A stretch of DNA of 64,000 bases from Erythrophleum ivorense (Eukaryota > Streptophyta > Magnoliopsida > Fabales > Fabaceae): the NCBI GenBank assembly GCA_026724425.1, contig JAIUCV010000009.1, positions 20,825,022-20,889,021 of the forward strand. Reading direction: 5' to 3'. Positions 47,186 through 58,762 of this stretch are shown one piece after another. The stretch's first letter is position 1. Each line of letters starts with the position of its first letter. A program made the translations under genes and the position numbers. Under the pieces are notes generated by a model that did no database searches, was not told where the DNA came from, and saw nothing but the letters and a program-made list of their open reading frames with translations.

Positions 47186-48181
47186 TATAACATCCGATTT
47201 TCTGAAAACGAGAGAAAACGTGAGAAAAATAACGTATGGTTTCTCTATAAACAAATGAAACTCACTAGATACAAAAGGAAGCCCCCAAAAATGATGTAGT
47301 TAAGGTTTCAAAAAATTTGGAAAGCATTCTAGACTCCTAAAAATAAGAATCCCAGGCTCAGACGGAAAGAAAAACAGAGCTAGAATGAAAAAACAATTTC
47401 TTACGAAAAGCTTATGAAACGTAATGGCATTTTTGTAATTTTGAGCAAATTTTGGAATTCACATAGAAGGGCTTTTTAAATGAAAGTTTTGAGTTCTTCG
47501 GGGTTCTCAAAGGCCCGAAAAACCATGGAAACCCCCAGGATAGTTAAAACCCCTCTGATGGACGTTTTCTAACATCGGTTGATCCAAACTTTAGCTGATT
47601 CATTTGGGAAGGTTTTAGCTTTGATTTACATGATAAGCTTTCTATGGCCACCAAGATCACCCCAATTAGATGTCTGAGCAGGGAGATATGAATTTTTGAA
47701 GTTCAGTGACTATACCAGTAGTGACAGGCAACCTTGGTTACTATTCTATCAATTTCTAGTGGCTAGATGTCCTTGTTGTGGTCTAGACCTATTTTTATTA
47801 TAAATTAGACATCTTTAGCTTTCTATAATGGTATAGTTTACTTGATTTTGATTTTTTGAAAATTAGTTATGATTTTTCAAAGTTTATGATAGAAAGCTAA
47901 AATACCAACCCGAGGTTGCACTTGTAAAATTTGTGTAAATGTTCCATGAGCTTAAGTTCTTGGCCACTTCTTGAGATGGTTTTGAGTTGTATTTGTGTAT
48001 TTAAATATGAGAATGAGGTGGATGAGTTCATATGGTCCACAAGACATGAAACAACAGATTTATCCATGACATAAAGCAAATTAATTGAATATTTTAATAG
48101 CTTTTCTTTGAGAAACTTTTATGATTTAAGGAAGTGAGTCTAGAAATGATGAAATAAGAGCTTAATAAATATGGTATTACA
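47186..48181 (+). repeat. 3' LTR of the LARD-type element, internally deleted
   Basis: The first 445 bases or so match the start of A5 and the last 550 match its end (gcttTctatggccaccaagatcacc onward). The jump is at about 47632, so roughly 2.7 kb of LTR middle, including TATA box, leader and minisatellite, is missing. It ends ...ATGGTATTACA at 48181, where element H protease sequence resumes. Confidence 0.85.
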
Positions 48182-48791
48182 ACATGCAGTAAGATACTGA
48201 AAACCCTTAGCAACCATACCTAAAGTACCTCCCAGCTTGGGCGGTAGACACACAAACAAGCTTAACCACACGACAAGTTTTAGGTATATTTGCAGGTAAA
48301 GAGATAGTCTTATAGTTACAATCGAGTATCACATTGTTAGCCGACAACCAGTCCATATTAGTGATTACATCAAAGTCACATAAAGAGATACAAATCAAGT
48401 CAAGGGTAGTACAATGGCTATCTAATTGTACAATGCAATTCAAGCACACATCAGGCATAATCATAGAATATCCAGTAAAGGTAGACACAGATAGTTCAAA
48501 TGGAAATAGACTAATTTTAAGACACAGACACTTAATACAGTCATATGAGATGAATGAGCGGGTCGCACCCAAATCAAACAATACATCTACAACATGATTA
48601 TGGACAAGTAAGTCCCTTAAATCAAACTAGGGGATCTACTAGCCTCTTGCTGCATAAGTATGAACACCCATCGTGCATAGTGTCCAGACTTCCCACAATT
48701 ATAGTATACTAGGCATGGTCTATTACCATGGCCCTTTCCACATTTGCCACTAATTGATAGGACACTAGCTATGCTCTTTGGAGGTCCCATA
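48182..48791 (-). pseudogene. Element H protease and gag zinc knuckle, broken
   Basis: On the minus strand the open piece 48207-48581 is a retropepsin domain: MFDLGATRSFISYDC at the active site (D-L-G-A-T for D-S-G-A-T), the TTLDLICISL block and the DWLSANNVILDC block. It is better preserved than in element D. Upstream (48617-48791) lie zinc-knuckle remains, CGKGHGNRPCL and NCGKSGHYARW, with first and last Cys of the second knuckle lost. The end at 48182, after a KGFQYLTAC-like string in a shifted frame, abuts the LARD 3' LTR; at 48791 A6 cuts in. Confidence 0.87.
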
Positions 48792-51700
48792 TGTAACATC
48801 CGGTCCCTTCGTAAACGTGAGAAACGCAATGTTCGGTTTCTCCATAAACGTCAGAAATGGGCCAAATATAAAAGAAAGTCCTCGAAATAGAAGGAATTGG
48901 GGCCAACTAAAATTATGATAAAAATTTTAAATATTAGAAAATGAGGATTTGAGGTTTGAGATGCCCAAAAACTAGAGCCAGAAGAGCTCAAAAAATTTAC
49001 CGAACAAAGTAGGGGTACTTTTGTAATTTTTGAAAAATTTTGAAAACTCATAGGAGAGCTTTTTAAATGAAAAATTTGAGCTTTTCGGGGTTCTCAGAGG
49101 CCCTGAAAACCATGAAAATCCCTAGAACAGTTGAAACCCTTCCGGTGAGCGATTTCGACAAAGGTTGACCAAAACTTTGATCGAATAGTTCAGAATAGTT
49201 TCAGATTCTTTTTAAATGATTCCAAAGGCAATTCTTATGATTAAGAGCCTAAGGAATATGATGGAAAAGACAGATTTTAAAAAGGAGTTGATATGAGCCT
49301 AAAATGAAAAGGCCAAGAAAAGAGACTAAAATATAAAAGTCAAAAGTTGCATAAAGTGACTTTTGGCTTCTTCTTATCCATGTTTCAGCAGCTCCTCTGA
49401 GTAAAATGCTCTGTTTCTGCCTAGAAAATAGAGAGAGAGAGTGGCGCACAAGAGCAAGCTCAAGGGAAGAAGAAAAGCCAAGAGAAAGGTATGAATTCAT
49501 AGAAACTTTTGCTCTTTCCTTTAGAAAACTTCTTCCCCTCCTTTCTTCCTCAAGGGGAGAGTTGAAGCAAGGAAGAGAGCTCTTGAGAAAAGCTAGGAAA
49601 TCAAGGTAACTTGTTGTCTTCCATGCTTCTTCTTCCCTTCTCCTCCTTGTGATAATTTTGTCCCATATAGAGCCCAATCAAAGGGAGATGAATTCTGGTC
49701 CTAGCAAGGGAGATTCATAGATTTTGGAGTGTGAGAAGCAAGTAGGTGCAAAGAAATCAAAGAAAGAAGCATGAAAATACAAGATAGAAAAGTGAGGGAT
49801 TCATGGAGACATTGTGAAATCTGTTTTGATCCATGAATTCCCTAGCTTAGATGAGTGTTTGCTTGAGTTCCTAAGATCCCTAAGAGGTCCCCCATATGCC
49901 TCTTCCTCCATGAAAATGAATAAAACCCCATGGAAAGTCATGAACCTAAAAGTTAGAAAAGTGTAGAGCATATAAGGGGATTGTAAAAACTGATTTAATC
50001 TATGAGTTCTCTTGGCTATTTAAGTGTTTCCTTGACCTCCTACAACTCTTAACAACCTCCCTAAATGGTTCTCCCATCAAGGAAAAATCAAGAAGCCATG
50101 AAATTCCATTTATGCTCTAAGTTTCGGCCAAGTAGGGATGGCATAGTTAGGGAGAGTTTTAAATTGTTTCAAACCCATTTTTGAGTCATATATGATGAAT
50201 GAATGTGAGGGGAAACCTTGAGAAAAATTTAGGAAGCTTAGAGAATGAGTTGGTGCTTTAGGTTCCATATTGTGACCTAAGGAAGTAACATGATGTTAGG
50301 CCCTTTGTTTTAATGATGTGATGACTCCAAGAGGTTTAAAAGGAGTCAAGAATCATATTTGGGAACAAAGAATGAGGCCTAGAAATCATTTGAGGGGTGT
50401 TGCTTCATTAGGTGCCAATATGGACCATAATGGAGGTTGTAGAGTAATTTAGGGTTTAAGCAAGTTGCATGGCCCTAGACATTGTTTCATGAACTTAATT
50501 GGCTCCCATAATTTGTGTCTAGGCCAAGAGATACTATTTTCACTAACTTGTGGGTGTATGGCTAAAAGAGGAGGCTTGAAAGCTAAGGAAAAAGTGTGTG
50601 CTTGTATACAAGGTAGCTCTCTCCACCTTCTCTCATGCATGAATGTGTGTTTAGCTTGTTTTCAAGCTAAGAAAAGTATGCTAGCATGCCTTTATATTCC
50701 ATGATCCTTGATGCCATGTTATGTTTTAAATGAATCTATGATGTTTGTATGAGTTTGCTTGAGTGAGGAGAGGCCAAGAACTCTTCCCTTTGGTGAGGAT
50801 GAGCCAAAAACCCTTAAGCTTGGTTGAGACATAGCAAAGAGTCTCCCAAAAGCAAAGTGGGCTCCCAAGAGTATGGTTGAATCCAAAGCTCCTAAAGAAT
50901 GGGTGAGGCAAGTCCAAAATCCATGAGGAGAAGTGTGAGGCCAATCCAAACACTTGGGGAACTCTTGAATGTCTTGTATGATTGATTCACATGCCAAGGT
51001 TGCTTTGAAAATGTCCATGACTTCCATTTTTCCATACATGCATTTGAAAAGCTTGCTTTGTACATATTATGTGTGATTGAATGGGAGATGAGCTATTAGG
51101 ATTCTTTGAATCTCATCCCCTCCTCTCCAATGCTCTAAAATGCTAGGTGAACCAAGTGGATATGCTATTGGGAGCCAACAATATTGAAGAAGAGAGATTG
51201 ACATTCATATGTCTAGCTTTTACCCTTTTTGAGCCATAATGATGTATATGATGTATGAACTTTAGAAATAAATTTGGGTATGTAATGCCAAGTTATACAA
51301 ATTGGAAGTTTGATGCAAATGTGTATAATTGTGGGTTGAATGGCCAAAATGAGATGCATGAGGTTTGGGACCATTTGGGCAGCTCACACAAGTCTTAAAT
51401 ATGCTTTTAAACTTGCCCAAAAGGTGCCAAGACCAAGGGGAATCCATTTGGCAATTTTGGTACCCAATATGGAGCCAAAATTGACCATAATGGAACCCTA
51501 TGTCATTTTTTAGCCAAATGAGTTAGTCTTACCCTGAAACTTGGTATGCAATTAGGTCTCATTAATATTTTTTTGGGAATCTAAATTTCATAATTTTCGG
51601 AGACCTAGAGAATATTTGATGAATTTTCAAAGTTGGGATTTTTCATGGATTCTGGTATGGGTACTGTTCATACTGGCAGTTTTGAATTCTGTGTCACCTG

Positions 51701-52492
51701 ATGCTCAAATGGTGTCCAATGCTTATGAAGTTTTACATTCATAAACTAGAGGTCATAAGCTTTCTGTGGCCACCGAGATCACCTCATTTGGAGGTCTAAG
51801 CAGTGAGTTATGCATGTTTGAAGTTAACAGTCAACATCAGTAGTGCCCCATGAGTCCGGTTACTGTTCCATAGGGTCCAGCTGACTAAACGTATTTGTTT
51901 CATTCTAAAATTATTTTTACCATAAATTTAAGATTTGTGGCTTTCCATAATGACTGAATTTGTGTGATTTTGATTTTTATATAATTAGTTATAAATTTTA
52001 GAAGTTTGTATCAGTAATCCGAAACAGCAGCCCAGGCAGCAGCAACTCTGTAGCTTTTTGGATGTCAAACGTCCTTTGTGGTAAATTTTATGTTCTGGAA
52101 GTATTTTTAGTGTAAATTAGACATCCATAGCTTCCCAAAATGACCAATATTGCATGATTTCAATTTTTTTAAATTTAGTTATGAATTTTCAAACTTTGGT
52201 CAGAAAGAGGGCCAAACCTGGCCGAACTTAAATAGCCACTTTTTATGCTCCATTTCGATTTCTATGAGTTGTGGGAATGATTTTGAGATGGAAATGAGTT
52301 GTATTGACGTATTTAAATATGAGAATATATAGCATGAGCTCACATGGTACACGTGACCCTGAATGGAATTTTTAAGTATAACGCAACGCAAATAAAACCA
52401 TTATTTTCATTCTCTTTTTCATGTGCTCTCATGGAAATAATGAGGTGAAGCTCATGAATGACATAAAATGAGATAGAATTTATGGTGTTACA
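48792..52492 (+). mobile_element. A6: family-A solo LTR
   Basis: From TGTAACATCCGGTCCC at 48792 to ...ATGGTGTTACA at 52492, 3701 bp, flanked by a perfect CCATA duplication (48787-48791 and 52493-52497). It interrupts gag of element H. It lacks a clear TATA box where A5 has one. Open frames 49249-49677 (minus), 50465-50704 and 50719-51039 (minus) lie inside; the second recurs in A1 and A5, the third in A2 and A5. None resembles a known protein. Confidence 0.94.
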
Positions 52493-52497
52493 CCATA

Positions 52498-52603
52498 CTC
52501 CTTCTCTGAGGAATGTTTCTTGGGGGTGGTCTCCTATCCTAAAAGCCACTACTGCTGTTGGCTTTTTTCGTACTTTTGCCTTTAAAGGGCTTTACGCCCT
52601 AGT
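52498..52603 (-). pseudogene. Element H gag remnant
   Basis: This 106-base piece between A6 and A7 continues the minus-strand gag reading into the basic, Ser-rich linker before the zinc knuckle (a KGKSTKKANSSS-like string in one frame). The gag core beyond it has been replaced by A7 or lost. The assignment rests mostly on continuity across A6. Confidence 0.55.
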
Positions 52604-55600
52604 TGTAATGAATGGTAAATTTTGCAAAATGATGAAATGAGCTATATAAAAGCAAGTCCCTTGAAATGAGTTAGATAATATTCCAAAATATTTGAGTAGT
52701 ATTCTAGGTTCCTAAAAATAATAATCCCATACTTAGACGGCAATAAAAATGGAGCTAGGATGGTAAAGTAAAATTATAACAAAAATTGACGAAGTGTAGT
52801 AGTATTTTCGTAATTACATGCAATTTTTGGAAATGCTCACAGGAGGACTTTTTAAATGAAAAATTTGTATTACCCAGAGTTCTCAAAGGCCCTAAAAATC
52901 ATGGGAAGCCCCAAGACAGTTAAAGCCCCTCTAGTGTACATTTTCTAATGATGATGAGCTCAAACTTTGACAGATTCGTTCATGAAGGTTTTAGCTCCAA
53001 ATTGAGTAATTCTAAAGGTGTTTTATTAAATTGGAAACCTAAATTTTATAATGGAAAAGATGGTTCTAAAAAATGAGCTAAAACAAAAATGCCATAATGA
53101 AAGGGCAAAATTAAAATTTTTGTAAATGGATTACTCTTAAAAGTTCCACATCTTTCACGTCCTTTCTCCCATCATCTTTAGGCTGACCTTCCTCTGCCAA
53201 AAAATAGAAAAGAGAAGCAACATCTTGGGTGCACAAGAGGAGGAGAGAAAGGAGGAAGAAAACAAGGAAAAAGGTAGGCAAATTCAAGGAATTTCATGTT
53301 TCTTCTTCCTCCAACTTTGTTCTTCTCCTTCCAAACTTTCTTTCTATGGTTTTTATTAAATGAAATGGTTCTATTTTGAGGCCAAAATAGAGGGGAAAGG
53401 TTTAAAAATTGAGGGAGGCATTCAAGCAAAGGAAAAAGCATTAAAAGGGAGCTAGGAATTCAAGGTATTTCTTGTTTCTTGTTGCTTCTTCTCCTTGTTT
53501 TCTCTTGATGTGTATTTTGGCACAAACCAGAACCATATGGGGGAAGGATTTTCTGTCCAAAAACAAAAGAGAAACTTGGGTTTTGGACCATAGGAAAGTA
53601 GAATATGCAAAGAAATTGCAAGAAAAACTAATGGAATTTGAGTTAGAAAAGTGTAGAGCTCTTGAAGGTTTTGTAAAAACTGATTTAGTACATGTATTCT
53701 CTAGGCTATGTAAGTGTTCAATTGAGCTCTTAAGACCTCTAAGAAGTCTCCCAAGTGACTTTTCTATCGAGGAAAAATCAAAAGCTCCATGAACTCTTCC
53801 TAGGGTGCATAGTTTAGCCAAGACTAGATGGCTAGGTAAGTGAGTGTTTTAATTGTTCTAACCTTGGTTTGGGACTTCATATGATGGTAGAATGTTGGAG
53901 GAACCCTTGGGAAAAATTTAGAATCCATGGTTTAGGAGATGAGACAATAGTTTCTATAATGGAGCCTTATAAAGCTACATGTATCTAGGCTTGTGTAAGT
54001 AAGTGTGTGATGGCTTCAAAGACCTTAAATGAGGCCATGAGGCCTAGAAATGAGAAGAGAATAGAGCTAAGAACTTGAATAGTGAGAGTTGCTTCAATAG
54101 GCCATTTATGGAATCATTATGTGACTTATGAAACCAAGTATGCTCTTAAGAATAAATTTAATGTCTTGGCTTGCTTCAAGAGTATAATTGTATGTTATTT
54201 ATAATGTTTAGGCCAAGAGAATCCCAACCCACCTTATTATGCTTGTGGAACCAAAAAAGGGAAGGAGAAAGTCCAAGTAAAGCTTGCATAAAAACCAAGG
54301 TAGCTCTCTACCTCATTCTCCTTGCATTCTTGAGTATATATATGTCATTGTGTGCTTGTGTGTATTTTTGTGATTTGTCATACCTTATTTTATAATACTT
54401 TTCCTACTGCAATTATCTCATATGAAACTTAGAGGAGTCAATGAAAACCTGAACTAATTAAAATTTTTCCTTTTAAAAACCTCCTCATACAATTTCACTA
54501 TTCATTTAGTCATTCCCTAAATTTTGTCCAACCTTGAAAATACATAATTAATTATAGAAAAATTGTATGTGATTAGTTCAGGGGTCTACTTCAAGCTCTC
54601 TAAGCCCTTTACAAGGGGAAAATACTTACTTAGTGGAGCACATATAAATTTATATAAAGTTGCCCCTACGACAAGCTGGATAATTTTACCCCTCATTGGT
54701 TATATTATTATTATTATTTTGCCTTTATATAAGCACAGAAATTCTTGCATCTTAGGTATGCTAGTCATACTTTTTTTACTTCAAGGTTAGGTATATACAT
54801 AGCTTTCCATTTTATACCTGAGTACCTTATAGTGTCATAATATAACTCATACACGCAATAATCTAAAATATTTAATTACATGACAAAATGTGGTGTATAA
54901 AAGTAAGGTCCTCGATTTATGTCTCCACATTCTTTGCTCTTTCTTTACTTGAACTCAAACCTAACATGGGTTATATTTGGGGTGAGATTATAAAATCTCA
55001 GTAGTAGTAAACCAATCTCATTCACAAGCAAGTATGTAAGTACATAACATAATACTAATCAAGGTGCCACATACCATATAGGAATACAAGGAATTTCATA
55101 CAAGGCCAAGCATGGCCTAAACATACATGTCTCATCTTATAGCATAAGTAACAACTTGATATAGCATAACACTTATCATTATGCAAACATACAAGCTTAA
55201 AGAAAGAGAGAGAAAAACTATTACCTTAGCAAACTTTGCTCCTCAAGCCTTGGAACTCGGTTTACTTACTTTTGGAGTTCCCAAACAAATATCCAATCCT
55301 ATAATCATAATGATAATTCATTACAATCAACACATAAACCTTAACTTCTAAAGTAGTATGACCCTTTTAAACTTAATGGGACCATTGGAATTGGAAAAAT
55401 CCAACTCCTTCCCTTCTCATTCACTATGACTGAATAGTATGCATTTCTTGCCCAAAATTTAGGAATTTTATCCCATGAGTTTTGGGGGCTTTCTCATAGG
55501 TATTCCTAGCTAAAAACACACTTTTAAATCCATTGGAATGGATAAAATCATCAAATTCCAGCCCCAACAACACGTTTTAGTCATAACATAACCTAGCTTC

Positions 55601-56162
55601 ATTTTAGGCTCAAAAGTGAGTTTCTTTGGTTCTAAAAATTCCATAGCCTCTTACTTTATGTTTTAGGACTTGAAATTTAGTATACATGACTTTAAGACAT
55701 TAAGAAAACACCATAAAAATTTTGGGAAAATTCGGACAGTATCTCCCCATGATTTCTATTTTCCCAAAAATTATAATCTTTGTGTTTTTCAAAGTCCCAG
55801 CACATAACAATAATAACTAAGTTCATATGGCCTTCATGTTCAACATATAAACTTCATTTTTAATCATCCATATGCTGTCCAAAAGTGACTCATAGCTAGG
55901 GTTTAACAAAACTAACTCAAAGCATGTGGTCTTCAAGTAGAAGATGGAGAAAACTTACTCTTTAAGCTTAATCCTTGCTTCCTTTGCTTTTCTCACTCTA
56001 AAATCCCTTCTCTTCCCACTTAGAGCAACATTCCACCTTGAAGAAAAGATGAATATGCAGCTGCCCTTTGGAAAGATGGTTGGAGGATGAAGAAGATGAA
56101 GAAATTTGGTGAAGAATGGTGGTAATTTTGCTTGGTTTCACTTCTTCTTCCACTTTTTCTCC

Positions 56163-56184
56163 CTCTCTCTCTCTCTCTCTCTCT
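56163..56184. repeat. (CT)11 microsatellite in C2
   Basis: Uninterrupted CT run of 22 bases. C1 has only a short GA run at the same place (near 6210), so this array expanded in C2 or shrank in C1. Confidence 0.92.
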
Positions 56185-56430
56185 TCACGTTTTTCTTTCT
56201 TTCTCGCTTGTGTGTGGCATGAAAATGGTGGAATGGAGGTGAAAGAGATGAATTTGGATGAAGTTAAATGGTCATACTAAATTTGGACCCTTAGATCAAC
56301 CTTTTCAAGATCAAATCTTAACCTTCCATTTCTTTTTCTTTTGATTTTCTAATTTCATAACTAAATATCTTTTTTCAAAAATTCTTGGCCACACACTTGG
56401 ACACCTTTTCTTAGCCCTTAAGTCATGAAT

Positions 56431-56514
56431 AGTAACCATGGTTAACTTCCTTAACTCAACCACGGTCAACTTTTACCTTAACCATAGTTAGTTTCTAACT
56501 TAACCATGGTTAAT
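56431..56514 (-). repeat. AACCATGGTT tandem repeat in C2
   Basis: Counterpart of 5881-5960: repeated taaccatggttaa / aactcaaccacgg units in direct and inverted order. Confidence 0.55.
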
Positions 56515-57590
56515 TCTTTAAAATAACTAAAATCCTTTTCTCCTTTCTTTTTCATTTTAAATTTATATTTGGGTTTCATCTTCTCTAAAACCCTAATTAT
56601 ATCTTCTTTTCTCTTATTGGGCCTTTAGAATTGACTATTGGGCCTTACAACAATCTAAAAATTAATGTCTAGGCCCGATTAAGGTTTTACGGTACAATAC
56701 ATATCTTTAGACTTTCTACAATTTATAAATATTGTTTCCTCTACTCTCTAGCTATTCTAGGCCTCAAACATGGATCAGGGGCCCTCAATCTCAATCCTCA
56801 TAAATTTTGGTTCCAATCGGACACCCAGGTCTATGGGTGTAATTTTTACCGTTCTGTATTATGATTGTGCTATAAAATTTTCATTTACTACAATTTAGTC
56901 CCTAAAACTCCTTCAGAGTTTCTTAGCCCTTTAGCTATTCCTATTTCTATAGGCTTTATGACTTCTTTTTCTATTTTGCTCATGGTTACTGATTGGGATA
57001 ACTAGATCCTGGATTGGATCCCGCACGGCCATCCAAACAACTTGGCATCATTGGACCTATCTCATCAAACTGAATATGACCGTGGGTCATGGATTTCTGA
57101 AATTCTTGCGCGATTTTTTTATATTCATGCCTAAAGCTACAAATAGAGGGTGAAATTAGAGTTTCCTGAACTTTTGGGCAATTTATATATCTTGCCTTGC
57201 TCATAATTTTTCTTTGCATTTTGGTCCTTAGCTCTTTCATACTTGACTTTGAAGACTCTTCGGGACCCTTTTTCAATCCCTTTTTTTTTTATTTTGGCCC
57301 TAATTTTAGGGCACCTTTGGCCTTGACTCATCATTATTTGTGGTTTAGAATATTATTCTAATTTTATTAGACTTCAATTTACTCTATTTGGAGGACTTCT
57401 TTTTGTATCCGGTGATTTTCGTATGTTGACGGAGAAACCATGTGTTATGTTTCTCGCGTTTCCTTACGTTTTCTTGGATTTTCAGAAAACTAGATGTTAC
57501 ATGATTTGAGAACATGCCACTTGACACTTTAATATTGCATTGGTACCAATATGCCTTTTTGAATGTCTTTGATTTGTGAAATTGGCTCCT

Positions 57591-57776
57591 AAGGGTGAGA
57601 TGATGCCAAAAGTCCCTTGATATGGGTGAAGAGATGTCAAAAGTCTCAAGGTATGGGTGAAACAAGGCCAAAAGTCTCTTGGATGGGTGAGGCTAAGTCA
57701 AAAGTCCCTAAGCCAAGGATGAGGCAAATCTAAAAGTCCTAAAAATGGTGTGAGGCAAAACCAAAAGTCCTGAGAG
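57591..57776 (+). repeat. 31-bp-type minisatellite in LTR A7
   Basis: About six units of the form gggtgagg-aa-gccaaaagtcccttga. Unit edges are clear at 'ccaaaagtc' near 57606, 57637, 57670, 57700, 57733 and 57760. The same array, reversed, is at 60369-60555. Confidence 0.75.
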
Positions 57777-58762
57777 CATATTCTTGAATTTGATATGAGA
57801 TGGTGACACAAAAGTGTGGTTTTAGATGCTTTTATGCTTATGTCACTTTTTACACTTGTACTCTTGGTGTATGTATACCATGAATGTACGTTGATGGGTA
57901 TGTGAGCTATTAAGATTCCATGAATCTCACTCCCCTTTCCCTCCTTCATCTTAACATGCTTAGGTGTTACTCAAGAAGCAAGAAATGCAAGCCAAGGGAC
58001 TTGAGAAGCAACACTTTAACAATTAAGTTGTTTTGTTTGTAATTGAATGGTAAAGTGGACATGTACATATTATTTTTGAGTTGTGAATACTTGAGCAAAT
58101 GTAAAATCATGTATGAATGTTGTAAGAATTATAATTAGCACCAAAGTAATGCAAGTGTGAGATTCGTACATTGTATGGCTTATGATTATTAGTGTATTAT
58201 TGGATGTGAAATGGTCAAAATGAGATGCATGATGTTTGAGACCACTTGGACTGTTCATATAAGTTGTATTTGTGTTTTTAAATTTGTCCAAGAAGTGTCA
58301 AAATACAAGGGAAGCCATTTGGACCAAGTTGGTGCATTATGAGAGCCAAACTTGACCAATTTGGTGAGCTATGGCAAAATCTATCCAAATGAGCTCTTTT
58401 TGATCTAAAATTTGGAATGCATATTGTTGATATCTTTTTGGAAACCTAAAGTGTGTAATATTTAGGGGTCTACAGAATTTTTGGCGAATTTTTGAAGTTG
58501 GCAAACTTTCTAATTTTGGTATTGGTATTGTTCATATGGTCCAAAAATGTATCTCTGCCATTCATAGGACAAATGATGTCCAATTGCTGTGAAATTTTAC
58601 AGGGAGAAACTAAACCTTCCTAGTGACTTGTGCCAACTAGAAACACCTCATTTGGATGTCTAAAGAGGGAGATATGAAGTTTTGGAGTTTCTATTCTATT
58701 CTAGGTGCACAGTCAGACCCCCATCATTGTTCTATCGATTTTTAGGGTCTGAATACTCACCT

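Larger units (their letters stand above)
38976..48181 (+). mobile_element. LARD-type family-A element (two LTRs, no coding)
   Basis: The element has a 5' LTR of 3740 bp, a perfect tRNA-Met PBS five bases later, a 4.46-kb interior, a polypurine tract and a 3' LTR. The interior is full of stops in every frame and I recognise no gag, protease, RT or integrase motif in it. A possible relic is the string just before the polypurine tract (47152-47178), which reads N-F-E-D-N-L-F-K-G-G and resembles the usual end of chromovirus pol. Long LTRs with a long non-coding interior fit a large retrotransposon derivative, which would depend on proteins of another element. The flanks (atgga at left, acatg at right) do not match. 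By eye the first 150 bases of the two LTRs differ at about one base in ten. Confidence 0.8.
33865..52603 (-). mobile_element. Element H: decayed Ty3/gypsy chromovirus with family-B-type LTR, nested
   Basis: Minus-strand coding runs right to left: a gag piece (52498-52603), zinc knuckle and protease (48182-48791), then RT, RNase H and integrase (35640-38388), a polypurine tract and the 3' LTR (33865-35608). Two insertions interrupt it: A6 in gag, with perfect duplications, and the A4 plus LARD block between protease and RT, where roughly 60-65 codons of H are also missing. The LTR start TGTAACACTCCAAAATTAATT relates it to family B, so it shows what kind of coding family B carried. The 5' LTR and most of gag are not seen. 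Confidence 0.83.
54376..57501 (-). mobile_element. C2: family-C solo LTR inside A7
   Basis: On the minus strand it starts TGTAACATCTAG at 57501 and ends ATAAGGTATGACA at 54376, 3126 bp. The TGATT duplication is perfect (54371-54375 and 57502-57506). It is the reverse-oriented counterpart of C1 along its whole length, including the taa/att repeat near 54705, the AACCATGGTT array (56431-56514) and the agatcaagg... block. No internal domain remains and no gene is recognisable. Confidence 0.95.
52604..58762 (+). mobile_element. A7: family-A LTR, 3' truncated, with nested C2
   Basis: Starts TGTAATGAATGG at 52604 (decayed) and follows the family-A order through the leader (about 53200-53470), C2, the minisatellite at 57591-57776 and the 3' half as far as 'tctgaatactcac' at 58762. 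The last 600 bases or so of the LTR are absent; A8 begins there. Collapsing C2 rejoins it exactly. Frames 53472-53792 (plus) and 53441-53821 (minus) overlap; the minus one recurs in A8. Confidence 0.82.

Noticed and set aside
49249..49677. 142-codon open frame on the minus strand, among the longest in the window
   Set aside because: It lies within LTR A6, antisense to the promoter-leader region, has low-complexity Ser/Leu/Lys-rich content and no recognisable domain. Part of it may be open only because of base composition.
53472..53792. 106-codon plus-strand frame in A7 with a coiled-coil-like Lys/Glu/Leu segment
   Set aside because: No equivalent frame is kept in A5, A6 or A8; the overlapping minus frame is the one that recurs. 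Treated as chance.
57591..57776. Regular short repeats considered as a CRISPR-like array
   Set aside because: Units are contiguous and degenerate with no unique spacers, the context is a plant LTR, and there are no cas genes.
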